A stretch of DNA of 22,241 bases from Nymphaea colorata (lineage: Eukaryota > Streptophyta > Magnoliopsida > Nymphaeales > Nymphaeaceae): the NCBI RefSeq assembly GCF_008831285.2, contig NW_022204515.1:1-22241 (forward strand). Reading direction: 5' to 3'. The notes below the pieces were generated by a model. The model saw nothing but the letters and a program-made list of their open reading frames with translations, was not told the origin of the DNA and did no database searches. The position numbers and the translations under genes are program-made. Within the stretch, counting starts at the first letter, position 1. Each line of letters begins with the position of its first letter. Of this stretch, positions 7,627 to 16,651 are shown piece after piece.

Positions 7627-10269
7627 TCATGCTTTTGGCCGACTGATGGATGAGCTATTTTTGGTGAGATGGTTTGAGTTGACGACTATTTATTCATCGA
7701 TGTGGGACTATTGGTTGTGCCTGTAGTTGAAGAATAGCTTTGGAGAGCTTGCTGTGCTTTGCGGCCTCTTGTCCGATTTGCTTTAGATTTGAGGAGAGTA
7801 TTTCATCATCAAAGCGTTTTGACGAGTGCTTTGAGTCAGGCTAGCCGTAGGAGCCTGGACTGGAGGTGATTGAGGCTTGAAGACTTTAATTTATGGTTGA
7901 GGAAGCTGGTATTATTTTTGTATATTGACCAAGTGACGATTTTCCATTGCAGGAACCTTGTTTACTACTGCATATTGAGGCATTGGCTGAGAAACCATGG
8001 GTCCTAAGCCATAGTCCTATCTTTTCATGCTGATTTGCATCTTTTCCTTCGGCTGAGGCTGCCTGATTTGGTTCATTTGGTTGATTGATCTTGGAGAAGA
8101 AAGCACTTCCTTTTGAATCACTCTTGGGGATTGTCTCTTGATGATCGTTCTATTTTCGGCTATAGTTGGGCCTACTTGTCTTGGAGAGATAGGAATTTGC
8201 TATCTATTAATGGCATACCTTATTTCTTGCTGGTTTGCCTCTCTAATTGGAAGCTGGATGAATCTTGCAGCTGGCTTCGGCTGTTGCTCATGCTGAGGAG
8301 ACTGAACGATTGGCCTCTGAATAGGGTATTCTGGAGAACGGTTTATTCTTTGGTATCTTAGTGGCTGCTATACGACTCGAAGAGGGGATGGCTGTTGGAT
8401 GGGTGCTGATGCTGAGGGGGAAGCCGATTACTAACCAGCTGGTTCTGGTAAAGTCTTTATGTTTGAATAGCTGGAGAGATTCGCTTTTCGAGCTTATGGT
8501 GATTGGCGGTGCATGAGGAGAGAAAGCAGGTGTGTTTGGTATATTTGGACTCAAGAAGTTTCTCTGTAGTTTGAGATTCGAGAAGGAGGGGGATAGGCTA
8601 CCGCATAGGTTAGGGAAGATGAGGATGGTTGGGCCTCGCGTATATCCTGATCCTATCGTTGTCAAGCTGGCTAATCAGCTTTTACTGTCCATTTCTTACA
8701 GGCATGGCTTGCTCCTAATTGTGAATTTATGAAGTAAATTTGGGCGTGGTGATGGCAGGATTGATGTCCCTGCTTGAGAAATAGTATTTCTAGAACTTAG
8801 CTGGAGTGTTTTTCTCTTCGAATGGGATGGGGGAATTTTTCCTCAATACTGTTTGATCGTGAATCACTGGTTGGCTATTGTAGTTGGTTATAACTTGGTA
8901 TTGTTCTTGCTTGTGGACGGTATGCTCCATCCTGTAGTTGGAAACATCACTATACTTAGCGCTGTTCTCGATTACTCTCTCGCTTTTGGGCGTTTAGATG
9001 GAAATTTCTTTAAATCTGCATCGAAGCTGTTGGGTTCACACTAGTCATTGGTGGAGATATTGGCTTTTATCTCGTTGAGATTGACTGCTTACTCATGCTC
9101 GTCTATCTTATTCTATTCCTGATACATGTTGAGCTCAAAGTAGAACGGCTCGTCCATCAGTCTCTCTATGTTTATCTTCTTTTTCCTCATCGATGACACC
9201 TATACTCGCAAAGGTGATGAAACGTTGATTTGCTGCTTCTACGGAGGACTGTTGGTTAGTCCCTTCAATTTATACATAGGGGAATTCTTTTTGTTATTTT
9301 CGGTTTCAATTTCATGAGTAGTGAATTTCTCGAAGGACTTGGTACTGGAGGGGTATTTTTTAAGGGTGGGAAACTTTTCAAGAGTGCTTTCGGTGAGTTC
9401 TTTCCTGGTCAATTCGCTGTTATGCTCGAGAGTATAGACCAAGCTTTCCTAAATCTGCTGCGGGAGGCCGTGGGTGAGCGAAACTTCATTCGAGTGGTGA
9501 TAGTCAGTGAGGTAATAATTTTAATTATGAGCGTTATCAACTTTGAGGCTCTGCGAAAGCTCAAGACTAAATTTTTTACGCTCGTTTCCGCACTAAAAAA
9601 TTGAATTAAATATCTTTCTCTTGTCGAGCAGCAACCTATACTCCAGCCAGCCTGCAATCGCCGTGGCGCCATGCTGGTGCTCTTGATGAAAATCCTCACG
9701 ATCGTCCCTCTTGTGGGCGAAGCCGACGCGATACAGTAAATCTTCGCGACTGGTATTATTAGTTTCTCCACTGTAGAAGCTTGCATTCTTCTTGTTGTTG
9801 GTGGGGAGATGCATTTTTTATTCCTTCTTCACTCGGCAAAGTGTTATAAAGATGCGTTTCTTGAGGTCCGAAAAGATCTGTTCGACCTTTTTGTGAAAAA
9901 GAACGAGATTGCTGTAGCTGTAGATCATTAGCGTTTGTTTGGGCTTTTCTTGGATTTGACCCTCTACATAATATAATGATCCTTTTACTGCTTATTATAA
10001 TTCACTCTTTCACCCATTTGCCCATCGTTGTAGTAGTCCTCGCCGGCCTCTTCGTAGAAGGGACGGGCGGTGGAGAAATGCAAACTGAGGCTCTCCTCGG
10101 CGCGACTCTTCGATTGATTCAATGCGAGATAAATTGAGGAATTTTGCCTCAATTCTGCTGCTTCATATTTATTGAAAGCCTGCACCTCCTTTTTCTATAA
10201 AGTTAGAGGCATATCGCTGAGCGAGGATGACGCCAGAGCATAGTTATTTCGCTACGTTTTTTTATGCAT
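7627..10269 (-). CDS. Long disordered Pro/Gln/Ser-rich protein, about 870 aa
   Basis: Not recognised. The ATG at 10269 (MHKKT) opens a frame continuing through ALNQSKSRAEESLSLHFSTA. A 26-nt intron (9988-10013) then leads into SLYYVEGQIQEKPKQTLMIY, MIYSYSNLVLFHKKVEQIFS and GWLEYRLLLDKRKIFNSIF, the only part that looks folded. From about 9600 to the TGA at 7629-7627 the protein is low complexity. It is Lys/Glu/Thr-rich at first, then Asn/Ser-rich, then Pro/Gln-rich (PEYPIQRPIVQSPQHEQQPK; QPQPKEKMQISM; KVFKPQSPPVQAPTASL). At least three one-base frame moves occur (near 8975, 8630 and 8440). The pieces read as one protein because composition and frame are continuous elsewhere. Short open frames on either strand at 8113-9044 are shadows or single-frame fragments of this gene. 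Confidence 0.65.
9988..10013 (-). other. 26-nt intron in the long disordered-protein gene
   Basis: GTGAAAG...AAGCAG on the minus strand. Splicing joins DYYNDGQM to VKGSLYYVEGQ. The unspliced frame runs on through TAA/TAG to a TGA near 9927. GT-AG borders are present. Confidence 0.65.
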
Positions 10270-10850
10270 AAGTAATATAAATTATAAGGCGTTGTTGGAA
10301 AACACAGCACTTGCAAAAATAGCATCCACACACCAAAAGCAATTTTTGATTGAAATCGCCACCCACTCACTTATTTTCTGTCTTGCCTGTATCCTCACCG
10401 TGGCCAATCCTCTGTCGATTTATCAATAAATTTATTTATCCCCCTTGGATGCCGGAATGAAAATAAAAGGAAAGAAATTGAAGCCGAAACTGTTTAGGAT
10501 GGTTGGCTATGATAGCTGGAAAAGCTTTATAATGGTATTCAGTTTGTTTGATTTTTGACTAGGATGGCACATAATTAACGGAAGCAATCCCAAATAACGT
10601 CGATAATAAGTTATTCTTTGCGATTTTTGATAGTTTTTTGTTATTTATTAATCGATTGGATACGTTTTTTCAAAGGCCTCCAAAAGAAGTTTTCATCCTA
10701 ATTAATGCTTACTCTATGGGACACGATCACCAACGTGATAACTGAGCGCAAATCTTCCGTTATCAGATGAGATCATTCCATTTCGGTCGTTTTAGCAACA
10801 ATCCTCGAATGTCTATCTGGTATAATTAACTGATTTATAATTTAAACAAG
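10270..10850. promoter_or_regulatory. Divergent intergenic region (about 580 bp)
   Basis: AT-rich, between the start codons of the long minus-strand gene and the KEN-containing plus-strand gene. I find no extended coding frame, tRNA-like fold or tandem repeat. The promoters of both flanking genes should be here. Confidence 0.5.
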
Positions 10851-11785
10851 ATGCAATAATTGGAGTACACACCCTCCATCTACTTCAACTTCGACGATAC
10901 TTCCAGCGTATCTTTTACACCATCTTAGAAGAGGGAAAGCAGTGCCAACTTCCTGTTCGAACTTTCCTGCACCAATCAAAAACAAATCACCAAGTCATTC
11001 GATATCAAAGGCAAACAAATCAACCTCGACCAGGAAATAGAGGTGTCTCCTCCAAGCAAACTTAAAACTGAAGAGTTTTTCGAGGAATTCGATCATAATT
11101 TCATTGTTACCTTCGATGAAGACATTCCTCCTGTCCAAAACCTATCCCAAACTGGAAAGTTCGGACACTGTGATTCGTAATCCCATCACCAAGAAAACGC
11201 AGAATCGCCAAATCCCTTCGAAGACTGCCTATAGAAACTGGATTTAAGCTTGCTTCATCAAAATAGCAAACCTTCCATCAGCAATAAGCCTAGCAAGAGC
11301 TTGGAACTAACTTCGTCGAAGCTACGGCCACACGCTGGTAGCGTAAAGGACAAGGACAGCTCCATTGAGTTTGAAGTCAAGAAACGGACGACGTTTAAGA
11401 ACAAAGAGAACATTGCTAGCAATGCCCAGCAGTTCAAAATAACTACCAAAAAGCTGATCAACCAAAATACTCTCGAATACCTGTGCCACCAGACTAAGTC
11501 CTGCCGATCCTCAAAGGCCAAAGTGGGAAAGGACAAAAAATGCCTCACTTCTCAGTTAGTCGTCACGAAGAGCAAGAAAAGCAGTCAAGATTTTCCCTTT
11601 ACAACTTGAGAATAGACACCAACCAGCATTCTAGCATCTTCCTGTAGCACAAACAGGCGCGCTAGAGCTTCAGATCAACCACTTTGGACAATTGGAAGCG
11701 AAAATTCCAAATCCAAAAAAAAACCCATGAGCAAAAGACTGCTAAGCGGGCAAACATTTTCCAACACTCCATCTTCTGCAGATGA
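10851..11785 (+). CDS. Hypothetical basic disordered protein with a KEN motif
   Basis: About 310 aa, not recognised. The frame from the ATG at 10851 is intact for 253 codons with four TAR codons read as sense. The N-terminus (YTPSIYFNFDDTSSVSFTPS) and an acidic segment (TEEFFEEFDHNFIVTFDEDI) are followed by a long Lys/Ser/Thr-rich region. That region contains TTFKNKENIASNAQQF, a KEN box of the kind recognised by the anaphase-promoting complex; whether it works here is inference. A one-base loss in the TTTT/CCC run near 11592 shifts into a better continuation (SLYNLRIDTNQHSSIFL, then DNWKRKFQIQKKTHEQK) ending at TGA 11783-11785. The neighbouring minus-strand gene converges 43 bp away. Confidence 0.65.
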
Positions 11786-11828
11786 TTGATAGTGTTTTCA
11801 TGATGATAAATAAGGTATAATGTAATGA

Positions 11829-12540
11829 TCATTTCCTTTCCTGCTTCTCGGCATTCAAGACTCTGATCATGTATTGAGTCTCCTCAACGGCATAAATTTT
11901 ATTCAATCGATGCAATTATTTCTCGTTGAGGACCATCCCCATCAGTTTCTTCTCAAGTCTGTGCTCCTCTTTGAGGTTTTAGTAATCGTGAACCACGCTG
12001 CAAACGTTTAACTAAACTTTCGGTCTTTCTTATCAACTTTCTCGATTTATCTGCAGCTGCGTTCCTTGTGGATGAACCTCATCTCCATTTTCTCCTCCCT
12101 GCTGGATACGTTCTTGGTCTAGACTGATGTCTCGATGCTCCAGCATTCGTTGGAAGTGTGGATTTTCCGCTTTCTTCGTTATTGATATTGCTCCTTTCGC
12201 TCTTTGCGTTATTTAGATTGAAGTAATATGGTGAGTTTTGCGCCTGAAGACCGTGTAAGGTTTGATGTTTTTTGGACTTGCTTTGCGATTTCTAAGCGAA
12301 TCTGGATAAATTTGATTTTGCGGTTGAGTGATGCTTCAAATGATTTTCTCCACCACGAGTTCCCAACTGAACCTTTCTGATGGTGTGTTTAGGACTTTTC
12401 CCGAAGGAAATTAGGTTTTTGCTGTCGAGTTCAATCATTAATCCCGTTTTATTGTCGAAACTTATATCATTATAATTGGTTTTCGCAGTTTTTGCATAAC
12501 TATAAATCATTTGAATGCATAAATCATTCCGAACAACCAA
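11829..12540 (-). CDS. Hypothetical charged coiled-coil protein, about 230 aa
   Basis: Not recognised. The ATG at 12540 (MVVRNDLCIQMIYSYAKTAK) opens into ISFDNKTGLMIELDSKNLIS and a basic Ser/His-rich middle. A one-base loss in the AAAA run near 12163 connects NNEESGK to IHTSNECWSIETSV and then a helical region (REEKMEMRFIHKERS). A 20-nt intron at 11998-12017 restores the frame into EEHRLEKKLMGMVLNEK and ETQYMIRVLNAEKQERK, ending with TGA at 11831-11829. The C-terminal half is predicted coiled coil from its heptad-like charge pattern. Divergent from TSR3, which starts 318 bp away. Confidence 0.68.
11998..12017 (-). other. 20-nt intron
   Basis: GTTTAGTTAAACGTTTGCAG on the minus strand, phase 2. 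Splicing joins KVDKKDR to NVVHDY and the downstream coiled coil. The unspliced frame ends at TGA shortly after. Confidence 0.75.
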
Positions 12541-12858
12541 TAATCACATAAAAAAAGCATTAAAGATTGGGAAAACCAATCATCCATCAATATCCATTAT
12601 TAACAACACAAAATAAATAAAACCTTGAAATCATAGTGAAAAATTAAGGCAAACCAGATGAAGAAAAGATATGTTTGAACTGTGCGTAGATATATATATT
12701 TTTATTAATTAAATGTAGAAAGAACCTGGAGAGGAAACCTTATAAAAGCTTTAACAGCTAAACATCGAAGAGCAATAATAAGCACCAAAGCAATAATAAT
12801 AAGACGAACACGATGAGCACGACCATAGTGATGAGTAAGAATAGTAAGGAGAGGGCAA
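12541..12858. promoter_or_regulatory. Divergent intergenic region upstream of TSR3
   Basis: AT-rich, about 320 bp between the two start codons. It includes a TATATATATTTTTATTAATTAA tract near 12690-12710. The minus-strand open frames here are short, hydrophobic shadows and I see no gene. A TSR3 start a little upstream (ATG at 12831) is possible. Confidence 0.5.
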
Positions 12859-13469
12859 ATGGGAAAAATTGAATAGCCTGAAAAACCGTGCCTCTCTTCA
12901 TGGTCGATTTCGAGCAATGCGACAGTAAAAAATGTACAGGCAAGAAGATGGAAAGATTCAAACTGCTCACCAATATCAAAGATCGCAAAAAGAAGTTCAA
13001 AGGAGTAGTCTTGAGTGCGTTCGGAAAAAAGATCATATCTAAGGAGGACCTCTAATACTGTGAAAAATACGGAGTTTGCGTCATAGATTGCTCGTGGAAT
13101 AGGATAGAATAGACAGATAGTTCAGATACAAGCACGAAAGGTAAAACTTATCATAATCTTAGAAAGCTCCCGTTTGTGACTGCAGGAAACCCTGTCAATT
13201 TGGCAAGCCATACCAGCTATCATGTGTGGAGGCGATGGCAACGGCCTTATGTGCTATTGACTATGTCCCCCAAGCCAAATACATAATGTCTAAATTCGGA
13301 TGGAGTGATGGTTTTGGAAGCAGAATCCCAACATCATGGCTTATGGAAATGCCAAACAACTGAAGAAATGGCAGTTGTGAGCAAGGAAAATGAGGAAGCT
13401 TTGGGACAGGGATTTGTGAGGAACTATGATATCGGTTCGGAGGAAGACGAGGAGGACGCATAATCATGA
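12859..13469 (+). CDS. TSR3: 18S rRNA aminocarboxypropyltransferase (TSR3)
   Basis: About 196 aa. TSR3 transfers the aminocarboxypropyl group of S-adenosylmethionine to an N1-methylpseudouridine of 18S rRNA, a late cytoplasmic step of small-subunit maturation. Visible family blocks in order: VPLFMVDFEQCDSKKCTGKK (N-terminal RLI-like motif), FKGVVLSAFGKKIISKEDL, YGVCVIDCSWNRIE, KHER + KLPFVTAGNPVN across a 22-nt intron, KPYQLSCVEAMATALCAIDY, KYIMSKFGWSDGF, and an acidic tail (NYDIGSEEDEEDA). TAA at 13053 and TAG at 13110 sit where relatives have Glu. Four frame breaks (12881-12885, 13199-13201, 13312-13315, 13366-13368) are each repaired by one extra base in a homopolymer, and another near 13115-13120 is unexplained. 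The order of conserved blocks is complete, so the gene is very likely functional. Confidence 0.9.
13141..13162 (+). other. 22-nt intron in TSR3
   Basis: GTAAAA...ATCTTAG, phase 2. Splicing joins RYKHER to KLPFVTAGNPVN, which matches the contiguous 'KHERLLPYLVAANPVN' region of TSR3 proteins. Confidence 0.85.
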
Positions 13470-13549
13470 TGTATGCAGTGTCAATATACTGAGTTTTCGC
13501 AATTAAACATATAAATTGAAACAGACATCAAGCATATTAGGGCAAGCAT

Positions 13550-14896
13550 TCATAAGCAGGCTTGCTTCGGATGGTCCTTGAGTATTGGCTTTGAAGAGGA
13601 GGCTTGCTATTTTGGTCGATTAGGCTTAGTGATTTTAGAAGTAAATGACTTAATTGATGAACTGGATCCTCCCACATGACATTTCCAGCATTGGTAGTAG
13701 AAAAGCTTACTAGCTGTGCGACCAGACTTACTTTTACTTCAGATCATCGGCATTAATGCTTGCGAATAATTTAACCTTAAACGAGCGTAAAGGACTAAGC
13801 TTCAAGTCTGATGAGCGGTATCCTTTCAGCTTGTCTTATGGCGAATAAGCCATGGAGTTTCCTTTGAATAGCTGTCTATTTTTGATATTTCCATATAGAT
13901 AATTGGAATAGACGATTGGAGCATGGTAGAGTCTATAGTTGGCATTAAGAAGGCTAAATACGTTGTTGCCGATTAGTCATCCCCACCGTTGATCAGTACG
14001 GCTATATCATCTGCATCGCAATGCCCTAAAATGCCAGAGTGGATGCTCTAAGTTATTGGTTTTCTATGACTATTAGCAACAATCACATACTTACTCGCTG
14101 GAACTTTTCTCTGCTTTAAAAAGATGCGCATGTTCTCGACTGTTGGTCGGATGAGGCATCGTCGATTATGACCAATCGGTAGTTAAGGTAGTCCTGGTTT
14201 ATGACCGACTGCAGAGTAGACTCAAACTGGAAATATTTGCATTATTTCTTGTTGAAACGACTACGCACAGTGGAAGCTGCTTTATGTATATATTAGTATG
14301 GTATTTTTCCTCAAATTGGATTTCCTGTATCTTTGCTTCCGTCTACCATTTTCGTCTTTCGATGACGTCCATGTAGTTGGACTGGAGGTTGAAGGAGGCA
14401 AGCGTCAGTGCGTTCAGCAGGCTAGATTCGTTGTATTCTGGCGTTTGGCGAAGTGGGAGAAAAAGCTGATCCTTTTCTTTCTGATAAACTACTTGGATTG
14501 CGTGTGGAGGAAATCGACCACTTTCTCTTCCTCTTCGATTCGTTTTTCAAAGGCCTCGATTTGATAAAAGTTCTTGGGGTGAGGAAGTTGGCTTGCAGGA
14601 TCCTTTCGTCTTCCTGCAGGATCTCGGCCATCATTTCTATCTTTTGCTTGACGGTATAGACTTCCCTGATCTTTTCGTCGGGGATTGAGTCTATTTTGGG
14701 AAAAGTGGTGTCCATCCTTTCCTCGAATCTGTCGAAATTGGACAGATAACTTGTGATCATTTGGTCTATTTCCTGCTGCTGTTGGCGCATGAGGGCAGCT
14801 CACTCATGAAGTCGTACAGGACCACTGAGAAAACGATTGCGATTGCGATCTTCAGCCAGGTCACCCATTTCAAACTGGTTTTTTATGGTTGATCAT
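13550..14896 (-). CDS. Type II membrane GT2-family glycosyltransferase
   Basis: About 445 aa. The ATG at 14896 gives a short basic cytoplasmic end, and after one base is restored in the T/A run at 14879-14884 a signal anchor (WLKIAIAIVFSVVLYDFMSE). A coiled-coil stem follows (MRQQQQEIDQMITSYL..., EAFEKRIEEEEKVVDFL, YMDVIERRKW). The catalytic domain has LPLCVVVSTRNN, STLQSVINQDYLNYRLVIID, DDASSDQ (first Asp motif), KVPASKYVIVANSHRKPIT, GHCDADDIAVLINGGDD[TAA]SA (second acidic motif), APIVYSNYLYGNIKNRQLF, FKGNSMAYSP and FLLPMLEMSCGRIQFIN. GT-A enzymes of this type use nucleotide-sugar donors; the topology suggests Golgi or ER lumen. Donor and acceptor unknown. Several one-base frame breaks occur; the C-terminus (TGA 13552-13550, or further left) is uncertain. 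Confidence 0.8.
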
Positions 14897-14968
14897 TGCT
14901 TCTTCGTGGAGTCTCGATCAAAATATAGCTATCTTTATAATATTCGTATAATAAATGCAAATTCTATC

Positions 14969-16264
14969 ATCATACGCACCTAAAAATAGAGGAAAAAGGC
15001 TCAACGGGCCTGCTTCTGCAGGATTAGACTAGTCGAAAATAATATTATTTTTGGGATAAGCAGCACGATGGCTAGCTTGGCCGAACTTCAGCCAAGCTGA
15101 TAGCATTGGGTTTTTGATATTTCTAGTTGTTAGGCAAAGCGCTCAAATTGAAATCACTAGCTGATGATTGCCTGGATCGCTGCCAATATCTATCTGGAGG
15201 GGGTGTTGAGGTCCCTCCCTCGAAGAAGGGCATCACCAGTATGATGTTTTGGCCGATTCCCCAATTTTCTTATTGCTCTCGAACAGTTTGCGCGTGTAGT
15301 CGTCGGCGATGGGTCCCAGCCGCCAATCCCCCGCCTTCTGCTTCTCGGGGGTGGCGAAGGAGAGGCGCTGGACGACTCCATCGTCGGAGTATTCGTCGGA
15401 GTTGTTGCCCTTCATCCTGAGTTTGCGCTTGATGGTGGAGTTCCAGTGGTTTTTGATGGCGTTGTCGGTGCGTCCGGGCAGCCACTTGGCGATGAGCGCC
15501 CACTTGTTGCCCACCCTACCTAACATCAACCGTACTTCTTGTGCGCCTATATGATGGCCTCGTCCTCCTCCTCAGTCCACCGCTCCTTCTTGATGTCCGG
15601 GTTGAGGTGGTTGTGCCAGCGTTCCCGGCACTGTTTGCCGATCCTTCCGGGCAGGTTCTTGGCGATGAAGCTCCAGTTCTTGGGGCCGTGTTCTAGAACC
15701 AGTTTCATTACAAGTTCGTCCTCCTCTTTGGTCTAGTTAGAATGATGATTACCCAGGGCCCCTTGATGAGCTTGGGATTGAGGACCTTCTGCCAGCGGTG
15801 CAGGCACTGGACGTCGGTCCTCTCCTCGAAGAAGCCGGCGATTCTTTTCCAATTTCTGGCCCCAACTCCTCCACCAGTTGCTTTAACTTTTCGTCTTCTT
15901 AGTTGGTCCACCAGCGTTTTTTGAGGGCGGATCGATCGTACATGCCCTGCTGGCAGTCGATCTGGGAAATCTTTTCTCGCATTTGATCGATGAGGTTCTT
16001 GTTTTCGTTGGAGGAGTAGGAGTCGTCGGACGAGTCGTCGTCGATTTTGCGGAAATATGAGATGGCGGTCTTGCGAAAGTCTTCGGTGAGAGTCTTTAGA
16101 TTTTTGGCGGTGGATACTAGCGCCTCATAATCGATGGGGTGTTCGGTGCGCAGCTTCTTGTAGTAGGGGAGAAGCTCGTTGGTGACTGTGAGGGCGTGCA
16201 GCTCCTGGTGCGAGGGGTGGCGCGGGTGGAAGGGGGAAAGTTAATATGATTCTTTAATTTACAT
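14969..16264 (-). CDS. Three-repeat MYB transcription factor (c-MYB type)
   Basis: About 415 aa. An N-terminal region ([17 protein letters not shown]..., [18 protein letters not shown]) precedes three complete MYB repeats. R1 is RWWTN[TAA][12 protein letters not shown]...[18 protein letters not shown]2 is [12 protein letters not shown]...[18 protein letters not shown]3 is [11 protein letters not shown]...[18 protein letters not shown] followed by [12 protein letters not shown]. Spacing and recognition helices match animal/protist 3R-MYB proteins, nuclear regulators often tied to the cell cycle. Two 20-nt introns (15733-15752, 15516-15535) interrupt R2 and R3. One base is missing in the CCCC run at 15860-15863. 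After R3 comes a Ser/Pro-rich tail ([15 protein letters not shown]). The start at 16264 is a guess from the first frame-compatible ATG; GC content rises sharply at about 16240, where coding certainly begins. Confidence 0.88.
15516..15535 (-). other. 20-nt intron in MYB repeat 3
   Basis: GTACGGTTGATGTTAGGTAG on the minus strand, phase 2. It removes an in-frame TGA and joins AHKK to [15 protein letters not shown] exactly as in other R3 repeats. Confidence 0.88.
15733..15752 (-). other. 20-nt intron in MYB repeat 2
   Basis: GTAATCATCATTCTAACTAG on the minus strand, with a CTAAC branch-point-like core. Splicing joins LIKGPW to TKEEDELV, the invariant start of R2. Confidence 0.92.
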
Positions 16265-16651
16265 ATATTTATACAGACAACATCACAGTAACAGCTATTT
16301 CAATTATATTAACTAATCACCTTCACAAAATTGCATGCCCTCCAGTAAAGAACGCACCAAACATCACCAACCTAACTTCAACGATCGCCAGTGATCGAAA
16401 AATCATACATGCCAGGCTAGCCTACAATCAGTATTTTATCAATAAAAATAGGGGTTGGGGTTGGGGTTGGGTTGGGGTTGGGGTTGGGGTTGGGTTGGGG
16501 TTGGGTTGGGTTGGGTTGTTGGGGTTGGGTATGGAGGATTGATCATCAAAGGATGATTTGCAAGTGTGCAGGTGACTGATGTTGGTGGGTGGTGGCGAAG
16601 TGTGCGGCACTTTTATTTGAATTATATTTTATTATTTTGTGAAAGATCGAT
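16265..16651. promoter_or_regulatory. Divergent promoter region holding an interstitial telomere array
   Basis: About 390 bp between the GC-rich MYB and EF-hand genes, which point away from each other. Apart from the TTGGGG array it is AT-rich and shows no coding frame of its own; the short Asn/Thr/Pro-rich minus frame at 16428-16610 is a translation of the repeat. Confidence 0.65.
16451..16530. repeat. Interstitial TTGGGG telomeric repeat array
   Basis: Eighty bases made only of GGGGTT and GGGTT units, plus a single GTT. The G-rich strand is the plus strand, the orientation of a right-hand chromosome end. Unlike the perfect terminal array at base 1, about half the units here have three G's. 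It is followed directly by unique sequence (ATGGAGGATTGATC...). Confidence 0.95.

Noticed and set aside
8288-8665. Independent minus-strand 125-aa gene
   Set aside because: Its Ser/Pro-rich sequence continues, after one-base shifts, into the same composition on both sides; it is a single-frame slice of the long disordered protein.
16451-16530. CRISPR array or coding low-complexity repeat
   Set aside because: No spacers are present and the unit is the organism's own telomere repeat.
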